Below, piece by piece: positions 25,169 through 33,610 of a stretch of 64,000 nt of DNA. Numbering within the stretch: position 1 is the stretch's first letter; every line of letters begins with the position of its first letter. A model generated the notes under the pieces. It searched no databases, was not told the origin of the DNA, and saw only the letters and a program-made list of their open reading frames with translations. The DNA comes from an uncultured Roseicyclus sp. (GTDB taxonomy: Bacteria > Pseudomonadota > Alphaproteobacteria > Rhodobacterales > Rhodobacteraceae), in contig CANLXA010000004.1 in NCBI GenBank assembly GCA_947494975.1, forward strand, positions 467,001-531,000. The letters run 5' to 3'. Position numbers and translations under genes: made by a program.

Positions 25169-27142
25169 TTGGCTGAACTGTCACCGCCTTCGGGCGCGCC
25201 GCAATCCGTGCCTGCCTTGTTGCGTCGCAACGTTACCCAATTCGGGTCCCGTGATGCGTATCGCGAAAAGGAATTCGGGATCTGGCAAAGCTGGACCTGG
25301 GCCGAGACCGTCGATGAGATCGAAGCGCTTGCCCTGGGGCTGTTGGCCCTCGGGTTGGACCGGGGCGATTATGTTGCCGTGATCGGGCGCAATCGCCCGG
25401 CGCTCTATTGGTCGATGGTGGCCGTGCAGATGGCCGGTGGTGTGCCCGTGCCACTCTACCAGGATGCCGTGACCGAAGAGATGACCTACGTGCTGGAACA
25501 TTGCGGCGCGCGGTTCGTGGTGGCCGGAGATCAGGAGCAGGTCGACAAGGTTATCGAGGCGCAGGAAACCCTGCATGGCATCGAGCATATCATCTATGCC
25601 GAAGCCCGCGGGATGCGGAAATATGACCATTCCAAACTGCATGCGCTGACCGATGTACAGGCCGAAGGGCGCGCCGCCCATGAACGGTTGGAACGCGAGC
25701 TTCGGGCCCGCGAGGCGGAGTTGGACTACGACAGCACCTGCGTGATGCTTTACACGTCCGGCACCACCGGCAAGCCCAAGGGTGTGGTCCTGTCGAACCG
25801 CAACATCATCGAGGCCTCACGCTCTTCGTCGGAATTCGATGATCTGCGCAAGGAAGACGAGGTTCTGGCCTATCTGCCGATGGCGTGGGTCGGGGATTTC
25901 ATCTTCTCCATCGGGCAGGCCTACTGGACCGGCTTTTGCGTGAATTGCCCGGAAAGTGCAGACACGATGATGACCGATCTGCGGGAGATCGGGCCCACCT
26001 ATTTCTTCGCGCCACCCCGTGTGTTCGAGACGTTGCTGACCTCGGTCATGATCCGGATGGAGGATGCGGGGAAGTTCAAGAAAGGCCTCTTCGACCGCGC
26101 CATGGCGCGGGCCAAAGTGATCGGGCCGAAGATGCTGGATGGAAAACCGGTGACCACCGGCGAGCGGCTGGCCTATGCGATGGACAATGCCTTGGTGATC
26201 GGGCCGCTGAAAAATACCTTGGGTATGAGCCGGATACGCGTGGGTTACACGGCGGGCGAGGCGATTGGGCCGGAAATCTTCGATTTTTACCGCGCGCTTG
26301 GGATCAATCTCAAGCAACTCTACGGCCAGACGGAGGCTTCCGTCTTCATCACCCAGCAACCCGACAGCGAAGTGCGCCCCGATACGGTCGGCGTGCCCTC
26401 ACCCGGCGTGGAGTTGAAGATCGGTGAGAACGGCGAAGTCTTCTACCGCTCTCCCGGTACGTTTGTGGAATACTTCAAGAACCCGGAATCGACGGCGAGC
26501 ACGAAGGATGCCGAGGGCTGGGTCGCGACGGGCGATGCCGGGTTCATCGAAGAGGATACCGGCCATCTGCGGATTCTGGACCGGGCGAAGGATGTGGGCA
26601 AGACCGCTGCAGGTGGGCTCTTCGCGCCGAAATACGTGGAAAACAAGCTCAAGTTCTATCCCGATATTCTGGAAGCGGTCGTTTTCGGGAACGAGCGGGA
26701 CTATTGCACGGCGTTCATCAATATCGACCTGAGCGCGGTGGGGAACTGGGCGGAGCGCAACAACATCGCCTATGCGTCCTATCAGGAGCTTGCCGGGCAT
26801 CCGCAGGTTCTCGCATCGATCCAAAGCCATGTGGAAGCGGTCAACCGGTCGGTCGCCGAAGATCCGATGCTGGCCCATTGCCAGATCGCCCGGTTCCTCG
26901 TGCTGCACAAGGAATTGGACGCCGATGACGGCGAGTTGACCCGGACGCGAAAGGTGCGACGGCGCATTATCGAGGAGAAATTCGCGGATCTTCTCGACGC
27001 GCTCTATTCCGACAAGACCTCCCAATACACCGAAACGGAAGTCACCTACGAGGATGGGCGGAAAGGCAAGATTTCCGCCACGATCGAGATCCGCGATGCG
27101 GTGACGGTGGCGGTGGATACGGCCCGGATGGCGGCGGAATGA
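25169..27142 (+). CDS. long-chain fatty-acid-CoA ligase-type AMP-binding enzyme
   Basis: A 657-residue ANL-superfamily adenylating enzyme that makes an acyl-CoA from a carboxylic acid and ATP. The phosphate loop YTSGTTGKPKGVV is at about residues 195-207. YGQTEASVF is the A5 motif, and TGDAGFIEEDTGHLRILDRAKDVGKTAAGGLFAPKYVE gives A7-A8 (the catalytic lysine region). The start is a TTG preceded by GGGAGG at 5-6 nt; a GTG 39 nt upstream lacks a ribosome site. As the first gene of a Liv-type operon it would activate the imported acid. The substrate is unknown. Confidence 0.92.
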   Translation: MAELSPPSGAPQSVPALLRRNVTQFGSRDAYREKEFGIWQSWTWAETVDEIEALALGLLALGLDRGDYVAVIGRNRPALYWSMVAVQMAGGVPVPLYQDAVTEEMTYVLEHCGARFVVAGDQEQVDKVIEAQETLHGIEHIIYAEARGMRKYDHSKLHALTDVQAEGRAAHERLERELRAREAELDYDSTCVMLYTSGTTGKPKGVVLSNRNIIEASRSSSEFDDLRKEDEVLAYLPMAWVGDFIFSIGQAYWTGFCVNCPESADTMMTDLREIGPTYFFAPPRVFETLLTSVMIRMEDAGKFKKGLFDRAMARAKVIGPKMLDGKPVTTGERLAYAMDNALVIGPLKNTLGMSRIRVGYTAGEAIGPEIFDFYRALGINLKQLYGQTEASVFITQQPDSEVRPDTVGVPSPGVELKIGENGEVFYRSPGTFVEYFKNPESTASTKDAEGWVATGDAGFIEEDTGHLRILDRAKDVGKTAAGGLFAPKYVENKLKFYPDILEAVVFGNERDYCTAFINIDLSAVGNWAERNNIAYASYQELAGHPQVLASIQSHVEAVNRSVAEDPMLAHCQIARFLVLHKELDADDGELTRTRKVRRRIIEEKFADLLDALYSDKTSQYTETEVTYEDGRKGKISATIEIRDAVTVAVDTARMAAE

Positions 27143-27200
27143 TGGGTAGACGCGCGTGCAGGCACGGCGCCCCACCCGCCATCCCGCGGGGGCGTTGCCC

Positions 27201-27455
27201 ATGACCTTGACTGCGGTTGGATTGTTTTTGCTGGGATTTGCGGCGTCCTGGGTCGCCGGACGGTATGTCCAAAAGGGCGCATCGATCATTCAGGGCGGGG
27301 CCGTGGGGATCTGCGGTGTGGCCGCGCTTTTCATCGGGATGGCGGAGGTGGTGGAGAGCAACTTCGTCTGGGCGCTGGTGGCGCTTCTGATCTACGGATT
27401 GATCGGCGCATTGATATTCAGATCGGCGCAGGCCGTGCGAGAGAAGGCAGACTAA
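27201..27455 (+). CDS. small membrane protein in ABC transporter operon
   Basis: An 84-residue protein with three hydrophobic helices (about 3-20, 27-45 and 52-72) and a charged C-terminal end AVREKAD. The ATG follows a weak ribosome site (GGGGGCG). It lies between the CoA ligase and the LivG gene and stops immediately before the LivG start. The function is unknown; the position suggests a role in transport or in insertion of its partners, but that is inference. Confidence 0.65.
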   Translation: MTLTAVGLFLLGFAASWVAGRYVQKGASIIQGGAVGICGVAALFIGMAEVVESNFVWALVALLIYGLIGALIFRSAQAVREKAD

Positions 27456-28277
27456 ATGCTTGATAATGCAGCAGAAGGATACGTCACAGCAGACGGTCGG
27501 CAGATCGGGCCGGTGGTGATGGAGATGCGCAATATCACGCTGCGGTTTGGCGGGGTGGAGGCGATCAAGAACATCTCGTTCGATGTGCGCGAGGGGGAGA
27601 TCCGGGCGATCATCGGGCCGAATGGGGCCGGCAAATCCTCGATGCTCAACGTGATCAGCGGCTTCTATCATCCGCAAGACGGCGAAGTGTTCTATCGCGG
27701 CTCCAGACGGCCGCCGATGAAGCCGTTTCAGGTCGCCCGCCAGGGCATTGCCCGGACCTTTCAGAACATCGCCCTGTTTGAGGGGATGAGCGTGCTCGAC
27801 AACGTCATGACGGGGCGCCTGAACCACATGAAAGCGGGCTTTCTGAGCCAGGCGTTTTGGTGGGGCAAGGCCCAGGACGAGGAAACGATCAACCGCCAGA
27901 AAGCCGAGGAAGTTATTGATTTTCTTGAGATTCAGGCGATCCGCAAGACGCCGGTGGGGCGCCTGCCCTATGGCCTGAAAAAGCGGGTTGAGCTGGCCCG
28001 TGCGCTGGCCGCCGAGCCGCAGATCCTGCTGCTGGATGAGCCGATGGCGGGGATGAATGTGGAGGAGAAGGAAGACATGTCGCGCTTCATCCTCGACGTG
28101 AATGACGAGTTCGGCACCACCATCGTTCTGATCGAGCATGACATGGGCGTTGTGATGGATCTGAGCGACCGCGTGGTCGTGATGGATTACGGCAAGAAGA
28201 TCGGTGACGGGACGCCCGATGATGTGCGCTCGAACCAGGAAGTCATCGACGCCTATCTGGGGGTCGCCCATGACTGA
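27456..28277 (+). CDS. ABC transporter ATP-binding protein, LivG-like
   Basis: A 273-residue ABC ATPase of the hydrophobic/branched-chain amino acid transporter class. Walker A is GPNGAGKSS (54-62), followed by NVISGFYHPQDG. The signature is degenerate: LPYGLKKRVELARALA instead of LSGGQ. Walker B is ILLLDEPMAG. The class insert ARTFQNIALFEGMSVLDNVMTG, typical of LivG, is present. Its C-terminus overlaps the next gene by 8 nt. Confidence 0.93.
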   Translation: MLDNAAEGYVTADGRQIGPVVMEMRNITLRFGGVEAIKNISFDVREGEIRAIIGPNGAGKSSMLNVISGFYHPQDGEVFYRGSRRPPMKPFQVARQGIARTFQNIALFEGMSVLDNVMTGRLNHMKAGFLSQAFWWGKAQDEETINRQKAEEVIDFLEIQAIRKTPVGRLPYGLKKRVELARALAAEPQILLLDEPMAGMNVEEKEDMSRFILDVNDEFGTTIVLIEHDMGVVMDLSDRVVVMDYGKKIGDGTPDDVRSNQEVIDAYLGVAHD

Positions 28278-28758
28278 GTCGGGCAGATATCTGCGGTATA
28301 TCCCCGGTATATCTACGGTATATCTGTGCGCCGGTCTGGCCGCGCCTGCCTCGGCCCAGATCGGGGACACCTTCGCCCAGTTTCAGGCGCGGTGCCTGAC
28401 GCCAATGGCGGAGGTGCGCGAGAGTGAGACCCAAGGCCTCACCCTGATGGCCTCGGACGCTCACCGCGAGATGTGGATGGCGGATTTTCGGGACTGGCAG
28501 ATGGTTGTCTCGACCCCCGATGCGGTTGTCCAGTTTTGCGCGATCCACGGGGCGTTCGGGACGGAGGTGGACGATTGGGTGCGGCAGGTGCTGGCAGACG
28601 GCACCTACATCCCCGTGCCCCGCGCCGATCCGGCGGACGGCGTGGCACCGCAGACCTTGCAATCGACCACGTGGCGGGAACCGCGGATCGAGGTGGAGAT
28701 CGACCGCACGAGCGAGCCGCGGAGCCTGACGGTTATCGAAACGGTTTTGGAGAGCTGA
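28270..28758 (+). CDS. exported protein of unknown function
   Basis: A 162-residue protein with an N-terminal Arg/Tyr-rich start, a hydrophobic segment GISTVYLCAGLAAPASA and a probable signal-peptidase site before QIGDTFAQF. The mature part has two cysteines (RCLTP, VVQFCAIHG) and no known motif. The start overlaps the LivG gene by 8 nt. The first codons contain three copies of CGGTATATC at an 11-nt period, which is unusual and AT-rich for this region. The function is unknown. Confidence 0.6.
   Translation: MTESGRYLRYIPGISTVYLCAGLAAPASAQIGDTFAQFQARCLTPMAEVRESETQGLTLMASDAHREMWMADFRDWQMVVSTPDAVVQFCAIHGAFGTEVDDWVRQVLADGTYIPVPRADPADGVAPQTLQSTTWREPRIEVEIDRTSEPRSLTVIETVLES
28294..28324 (+). repeat. 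three direct copies of CGGTATATC at 11-nt spacing
   Basis: Copies at 28294-28302, 28305-28313 and 28316-28324, identical over 9 nt and separated by 2 nt each, inside the start of the exported-protein gene and just after the end of livG. Confidence 0.85.
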
Positions 28759-28761
28759 GGG

Positions 28762-29118
28762 ATGGCAGACCGGACTGCGTCGGCATATGTGTCAGAGTTG
28801 ACCGGGATTTCGGAAACTCGCCTCGTCCTGTCGAACGATGTGGAGCGCGCGGCTTCGATTCTCGAGGAATACGGCGGGCTGAACGCGCTGACCGAAACGG
28901 AACGTCGCATCGCGTTGAACCGTTTCCTCGAGATCGCCCGGCGCTCGAAGCGCGGCCGGATGCTGCCGAGAGGGGACGGCATGCAACGTCGCCTTGATCG
29001 CGCGCTGCTGGGAGCGCTGCTGTCAATGGAACGGCTTCCAGAAAACGTTCGATCTGATGCAAGTGCGGAAATGCTGGCAGCCTGTAACTGTCGCCCCATT
29101 CCCCCAAGGCGACGCTGA
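28762..29118 (+). CDS. hypothetical protein inserted in the ABC operon
   Basis: A 118-residue helical, Arg-rich protein. The middle part LTETERRIALNRFLEIARRSKRG and the C-terminal tail CNCRPIPPRRR are notable, with no known motif. It lies between the exported protein and a membrane protein, with 3 nt before and a 1-nt overlap after (TGATG). Codons are less GC-biased than those of livG and livH. The function is unknown. Confidence 0.6.
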   Translation: MADRTASAYVSELTGISETRLVLSNDVERAASILEEYGGLNALTETERRIALNRFLEIARRSKRGRMLPRGDGMQRRLDRALLGALLSMERLPENVRSDASAEMLAACNCRPIPPRRR

Positions 29119-29645
29119 TGGACTTCAAGGCGCTCCAAGATTTTGTGAAGTACACCATGGTCCTTGCGTTGGCCGGATTGGGTTTTGCGCAAGCGACGAT
29201 CACCGTGCGTGACACGCTGTTCTTCGTTGGTCCGGAAGGCGCGACCATTCTGATGGCTGGCGCGACCCTATTCTTTTTTGCGGCCAGTTTCGTGGCGGGG
29301 CTTTTCTTCCTGTCCGGCATGGCGGGTCTTGCGACGCTGGACGCGCGGAAAGAGGATTTCGAGAAAGAGCGTGCACAACGGGACAGGGCTTTGGATCGGG
29401 GTAATCAGGGACTCTCCAAGAAATCCAGAGAGGAACAGCAAAATGAACGGGATATTGAGACCTACAGGACCGCGGCCCAAAGAAATGCAAATTGGCACTT
29501 CGGTTTTTTGGGTGTCGCCTATGTCGCGGCGGCAATCCTATTTTTCGAGAACCTGATAGACGGTCCCGACCCGGCACAATCATGTTCGTTGTCTATCGTC
29601 GATGGACAGATATCCGTGCCCGTTACCTGTGTGGGAGAACTATAG
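29118..29645 (+). CDS. three-helix membrane protein inserted in the ABC operon
   Basis: A 175-residue protein with helices at about 11-30, 40-62 and 128-147, and a charged coiled-coil-like cytoplasmic or periplasmic segment between the second and third (KEDFEKERAQRDRALDRGNQG). Third-position GC is visibly lower than in livG. The start overlaps the previous stop (TGATG). It ends just before LivH. The function is unknown. Confidence 0.6.
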   Translation: MDFKALQDFVKYTMVLALAGLGFAQATITVRDTLFFVGPEGATILMAGATLFFFAASFVAGLFFLSGMAGLATLDARKEDFEKERAQRDRALDRGNQGLSKKSREEQQNERDIETYRTAAQRNANWHFGFLGVAYVAAAILFFENLIDGPDPAQSCSLSIVDGQISVPVTCVGEL

Positions 29646-30632
29646 ATGCCTGAACAACTCGTCTTCGCGATGGAGGTCACGCTCAACGGTCTGATGACCG
29701 GGGTGATGTATGCGCTGGTGGCCCTTGGCTTCGTGCTGATCTTCAAGGCGTCGGGGATCTTCAACTATGCCCAGGGGGTCATGGCGCTGTTCGCGGCGAT
29801 GACGTTGGTGGGGATACAGCAGGGGCGGGTGCCGTTTGCCCATGTGATCAACGAGATCTTCGGGACCGATATCCACTATTTCGGGTGGGAGGTTCCGGCG
29901 CTGCTGGCGATCCTTCTGACCGTTATCGTGATGATCGCCTTTGCCTATCTGGTGCAGCGGTTCGTGTTCAAACATCTGGTGGGGCAGGAGCCGATCATCC
30001 TGTTCATGGCGACGATCGGTCTGGCCTACTTCCTGGAGGGCGTGAGCGACCTGATGTGGGGCTCGGAAATCCGCAATCTCGATGTGGGGTTGCCGCAGGG
30101 CATCAATGACTGGATCGATGTCACCACGTTCGAGGCGCTGGGATATGGCTTCTTCATCGACAATCTGGATATCGCCGCGACGCTGATCGCCGCGATCCTG
30201 GTGATGGGGCTGATCGCCTATTCGCAATACACCAAGAACGGCCGCGCGATGCGGGCGGTGGCCGACGACCATCAGGCGGCGCTGAGCGTCGGGATTTCAC
30301 TGAATTACGTGTGGGTGCTGGTCTGGTCGCTGGCGGGGATTGTGGCGCTGGTCGCCGGGATCATGTGGGGCAGCAAGTCTGGCGTGCAGTTCTCCTTGTC
30401 GCTGATCGCGCTGAAGGCGCTGCCGGTGCTGATGCTGGGGGGCTTCACGTCGATCCCGGGCGCGATCATCGGCGGGCTGATCATCGGGGTGGGTGAGGCT
30501 TTGTTCGAGTTCGCCATCGGCCCGATGATCGGCGGCGCGACGGAGAACTGGTTCGCCTATGTGCTGGCGTTGGTGTTCCTGGTGTTCCGCCCGCAGGGCC
30601 TGTTCGGGGAGAAGATCATTGAGCGGGTATAA
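29646..30632 (+). CDS. branched-chain amino acid-type ABC transporter permease, LivH-like
   Basis: A 328-residue inner-membrane permease with about eight helices. It opens with MEVTLNGLMTGVMYALVALGFVLIFKASGIFNYAQGVMALFAAM, the LivH signature segment. GLMLG-type features are seen in ALKALPVLMLGGFTSIPGAIIGGLIIGVGEAL, the coupling region to the ATPase. The ribosome site GGGAG lies 9 nt upstream. It partners the LivM-like permease 420 nt downstream. Confidence 0.93.
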   Translation: MPEQLVFAMEVTLNGLMTGVMYALVALGFVLIFKASGIFNYAQGVMALFAAMTLVGIQQGRVPFAHVINEIFGTDIHYFGWEVPALLAILLTVIVMIAFAYLVQRFVFKHLVGQEPIILFMATIGLAYFLEGVSDLMWGSEIRNLDVGLPQGINDWIDVTTFEALGYGFFIDNLDIAATLIAAILVMGLIAYSQYTKNGRAMRAVADDHQAALSVGISLNYVWVLVWSLAGIVALVAGIMWGSKSGVQFSLSLIALKALPVLMLGGFTSIPGAIIGGLIIGVGEALFEFAIGPMIGGATENWFAYVLALVFLVFRPQGLFGEKIIERV

Positions 30633-30637
30633 CGAGG

Positions 30638-31051
30638 ATGAGGGATGTCGCCTTGAACACCCTGTATCGTGCATCGGCGCTGTTCGGGATCTTTGTTGCA
30701 GTGCAGCTTCTCATATTGGCACCGGCACAGATTCAGAACGGCATAGAGGGTGGAATGCCGGCTTTCGGCTACATCGTCGTCGGCATTCTTATGACAATGG
30801 TCGTCTCGGTTGTGTTTCTAAGTGTTCGCCTCGGACGTTCGAGCGTTCGCAGGGTAGGGAAAAACAAGTTTTCCAAAGGCTTGTATTTCGTATCTTCGAT
30901 GATTGTTGGCGCGTACTCATTGCGCTTCTTCTTCATTGGCGAACCGCTGCTCGAGTTCGGAATACCGGCTGCCGCCTGCGGAGTTTGTGGCGTGTTAGCC
31001 GCACTGCTCGATGTGGACGATCATTCCGAACCAACCGGAACAGGGGGGTAA
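30638..31051 (+). CDS. hypothetical membrane protein between LivH and LivM
   Basis: A 137-residue protein with about three to four hydrophobic helices (about 12-30, 43-61, 84-100 and 108-122) and basic loops. Codons are less GC-rich than the neighbouring permeases. The translation start is uncertain: GAGG is immediately before the ATG, and a TTG 15 nt downstream has an AGGG at better spacing. I recognise no family. It is in the same direction and close on both sides (5 and 3 nt), so it is cotranscribed. Confidence 0.6.
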   Translation: MRDVALNTLYRASALFGIFVAVQLLILAPAQIQNGIEGGMPAFGYIVVGILMTMVVSVVFLSVRLGRSSVRRVGKNKFSKGLYFVSSMIVGAYSLRFFFIGEPLLEFGIPAAACGVCGVLAALLDVDDHSEPTGTGG

Positions 31052-31054
31052 TCG

Positions 31055-32140
31055 ATGTTCTACCGTGAAGCGGGCGATTTCAAGACGACTTACGCCGCCG
31101 ACAACCAGACGTTTCCGATCCTGTTCGACCGGTATCGGTATTATTTCGTGCTGTTCGTGGGGGTGGCGATCATCCCTTTCATCATCAACGATTATTGGGC
31201 AAATTCGATCCTGATCCCGTTCCTGATCTACGCGATTGCGGCGATCGGGCTGAACATCCTGACGGGCTATTGCGGGCAGGTGTCGTTGGGCACCGGCGGG
31301 TTCATGGCGGTGGGGGCCTATACGTCCTACAAGCTTATGACGGCGTTTCCGGGGCTCGACATGATCTCCATCACGCTGCTGTCGGGCGCGATGACGGCGA
31401 TGGTGGGTGTGGCCTTTGGCTTGCCGTCCCTGCGGATCAAGGGGTTCTATCTGGCCGTGGCGACGCTGGCGGCACAGTTCTTCCTGATCTGGCTCTTCAA
31501 CAAGGTGCCGTGGTTCTACAACTACTCCGCCTCGGGACAGATTAGTGCGCCGGAGAGGGACTTCTTCTACTTCATCAACATCCCGGTGACGGGGCCGAAC
31601 GCGGAGAGCTGGGCGAAATACCTGTTTTGCTTCCTGTTCGTGTTCGTGCTGGCCTGGGTGGCGCGGAACCTGACGCGGGGGTCCGTCGGGCGGCAATGGA
31701 TGGCGATCCGCGACATGGATATCGCGGCCGAGATCATCGGGGTGAACCCGCTCAAGGCCAAGCTGACGGCCTTTGCGGCGTCGAGCTTCTATGTGGGGAT
31801 CGCGGGGGCGCTGCTCTTCACCGTCTATCTGGGCGCGGTGGAGGTTGGGGAGGCCTATGGCATCACCAAGTCGTTCCTGGTGCTCTTCATGATCATCATC
31901 GGCGGGCTTGGCAGCATCTTCGGCAGCTTCGCAGGGGCGGCCTTCATGGTGATCCTGCCAGTGGTTCTGCGCAACATCCTGACCGGAACGATGGGCTGGG
32001 ACAGCGCGCTGGCAACCCATTTCGAATTCGTGATCGTCGGCGCCCTGATCATGTTCTTCCTGATCGTGGAGCCCCATGGCCTCGCGCGGCTCTGGGCGCT
32101 GGTGAAAGAGAAACTGAGATTGTGGCCGTTCCCGCATTGA
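31055..32140 (+). CDS. branched-chain amino acid-type ABC transporter permease, LivM-like
   Basis: A 361-residue permease with about nine or ten helices. It contains IAAIGLNILTGYCGQVSLGTGGFMAVGAY, the LivM signature, and GVNPLKAKLTAFAASSFYVGIAGALLF plus IGGLGSIFGSFAGAAFMVILPVVLRN, the ATPase coupling loop and following helix. It follows the small membrane protein by 3 nt and has GGGGGG as ribosome site. It forms the membrane channel with the LivH-like protein. Confidence 0.93.
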   Translation: MFYREAGDFKTTYAADNQTFPILFDRYRYYFVLFVGVAIIPFIINDYWANSILIPFLIYAIAAIGLNILTGYCGQVSLGTGGFMAVGAYTSYKLMTAFPGLDMISITLLSGAMTAMVGVAFGLPSLRIKGFYLAVATLAAQFFLIWLFNKVPWFYNYSASGQISAPERDFFYFINIPVTGPNAESWAKYLFCFLFVFVLAWVARNLTRGSVGRQWMAIRDMDIAAEIIGVNPLKAKLTAFAASSFYVGIAGALLFTVYLGAVEVGEAYGITKSFLVLFMIIIGGLGSIFGSFAGAAFMVILPVVLRNILTGTMGWDSALATHFEFVIVGALIMFFLIVEPHGLARLWALVKEKLRLWPFPH

Positions 32141-32216
32141 GGGCGGCTGCGCATATCCCGGCGCTGGGAGGCCCGGGCAACCCAAATCGGACAAAATCCA
32201 AGGGAGGAATGACCCG

Positions 32217-33497
32217 ATGAAGAAACTGGCATTTATTGCGGTAAGCGCGGCGATCGCTGCGGGAAGCCCTGCGGCGGCGGACCTTGTGTTCCCGTCGCTC
32301 AGCTACCGGACCGGGCCTTATGCGGCGGGTGGCATCCCGTTTGCGGATGGCTATGCGGATTACATGACGCTACTGAACCAGCGGGATGGCGGCATCGGCG
32401 GTGTGATGACACGCGTGCCGGAATGTGAGACGGCCTACAACACCGAGCGCGGCGTGGAATGCTACGAGAGCACGCGTGGTGACGGCGCGCTGGTTTATCA
32501 GCCGCTCTCGACCGGCATCACCTATCAGCTGATCCCGCGCACGACGGCCGATGGCATCCCGCTTCACACGATGGGCTATGGCCGGACCTCGGCCGCGAAC
32601 GGCAACGTGTTCAGCCATGTGTTCAACTATCCCGGGAACTACTGGGATGCGGCCTCGGTGATCGTGAACCAGTTGCTGGAAGAGAATGACGGCAGCTTGG
32701 AAGGGCAGACCATCGCCCTTCTCTACCACAACTCCGCCTATGGTCGGGAGCCGATCCGCACGTTGGAAACGCTGGCCGCGCAGCATGGCTTTGAATTGAG
32801 CCAGCTAGCCGTGGACCATCCGGGCCAGGAGCAGGGCAACCAATGGCTGCAAATCCGCCGGGAACGCCCCGATTACGTGGTGATGTGGGGCTGGGGTGTG
32901 ATGAACCAGGTCGCCGTGCAGGAAGCCGTGAACATCCGTTACCCGATGGAGAATTTCATCGGCAATTGGTGGGCCGGAGCCGAGCATGACGTGGCGTCGG
33001 TGGGCGCGGATGCGGCCGGTTACCGCTCGCTGAACATGAACCGCCTGGGTGATATGCCTGTCTTCGCGGAAATCCAGGAACATGTGATCGATGCGGGCCT
33101 GGCGGCCGGTGACGGCAGCAACCTGGGATCCGTGCTCTATACCCGTGGGATGTATGCCGCCTTCCTTGCGGCGGAAGCTGCGCGGACCGCCCAGGAGATC
33201 CACGGCGTGGCCGAGATCGATGCGTCGATGATGCGGGACGGGATGGAAGCGCTCGACATCACCAACGAGGTGATGGAAGCGGCGGGCATGCCGGGCATCG
33301 GGCCGGAATTCACCGTGACCTGCGAAGATCATGGCGGCACCGGCATGGCGATCATGCAGCAATGGGACGGCGAAGCCTGGGTCACCCTGACCGACTTCAT
33401 CGCCCCCGATGACAGCGTGACGCAGCCTCTGGTGGAGGAAGATTCGGCTCAATATGCCGAAGAGAACGGCATCGAGCCGCAATGCGCCGAGAGCTGA
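32217..33497 (+). CDS. periplasmic binding protein of the Liv-type ABC transporter
   Basis: A 426-residue type I periplasmic binding protein (Peripla_BP_6). Signal peptide MKKLAFIAVSAAIAAGSPAAA, cleaved before DLVFP. The mature protein has PYAAGGIPFADGYADYMTLLNQRDGGIGG near the N-terminus and CETAYNTERGVECYES, and TCEDHGGTGMAIMQQWDGEAWV near the C-terminus, as in binding proteins of CoA-ligase-linked clusters. The ligand is unknown. GGGAGG precedes the ATG. Expression is probably raised over the rest by the hairpin that follows. Confidence 0.9.
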   Translation: MKKLAFIAVSAAIAAGSPAAADLVFPSLSYRTGPYAAGGIPFADGYADYMTLLNQRDGGIGGVMTRVPECETAYNTERGVECYESTRGDGALVYQPLSTGITYQLIPRTTADGIPLHTMGYGRTSAANGNVFSHVFNYPGNYWDAASVIVNQLLEENDGSLEGQTIALLYHNSAYGREPIRTLETLAAQHGFELSQLAVDHPGQEQGNQWLQIRRERPDYVVMWGWGVMNQVAVQEAVNIRYPMENFIGNWWAGAEHDVASVGADAAGYRSLNMNRLGDMPVFAEIQEHVIDAGLAAGDGSNLGSVLYTRGMYAAFLAAEAARTAQEIHGVAEIDASMMRDGMEALDITNEVMEAAGMPGIGPEFTVTCEDHGGTGMAIMQQWDGEAWVTLTDFIAPDDSVTQPLVEEDSAQYAEENGIEPQCAES

Positions 33498-33506
33498 TCT
33501 GACCCC

Positions 33507-33536
33507 TCCGGCGGCGGCGCGGATGCCGCCGCCGGA
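33507..33536 (+). other. intercistronic 12-bp GC-rich hairpin after the binding-protein gene
   Basis: TCCGGCGGCGGC and GCCGCCGCCGGA form a perfect 12-bp stem with a 6-nt loop, 9 nt after the stop. ATTT follows but no long T run, so it may be an mRNA-stabilising element or a partial terminator between the binding protein and LivF. Confidence 0.7.
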
Positions 33537-33610
33537 ATTTGCATATTATTGGAACAAAGATGGGCAGGGCTGCGCGCGACGGGCGGGCGCGCCGTTAACC
33601 TTAACCGGGG

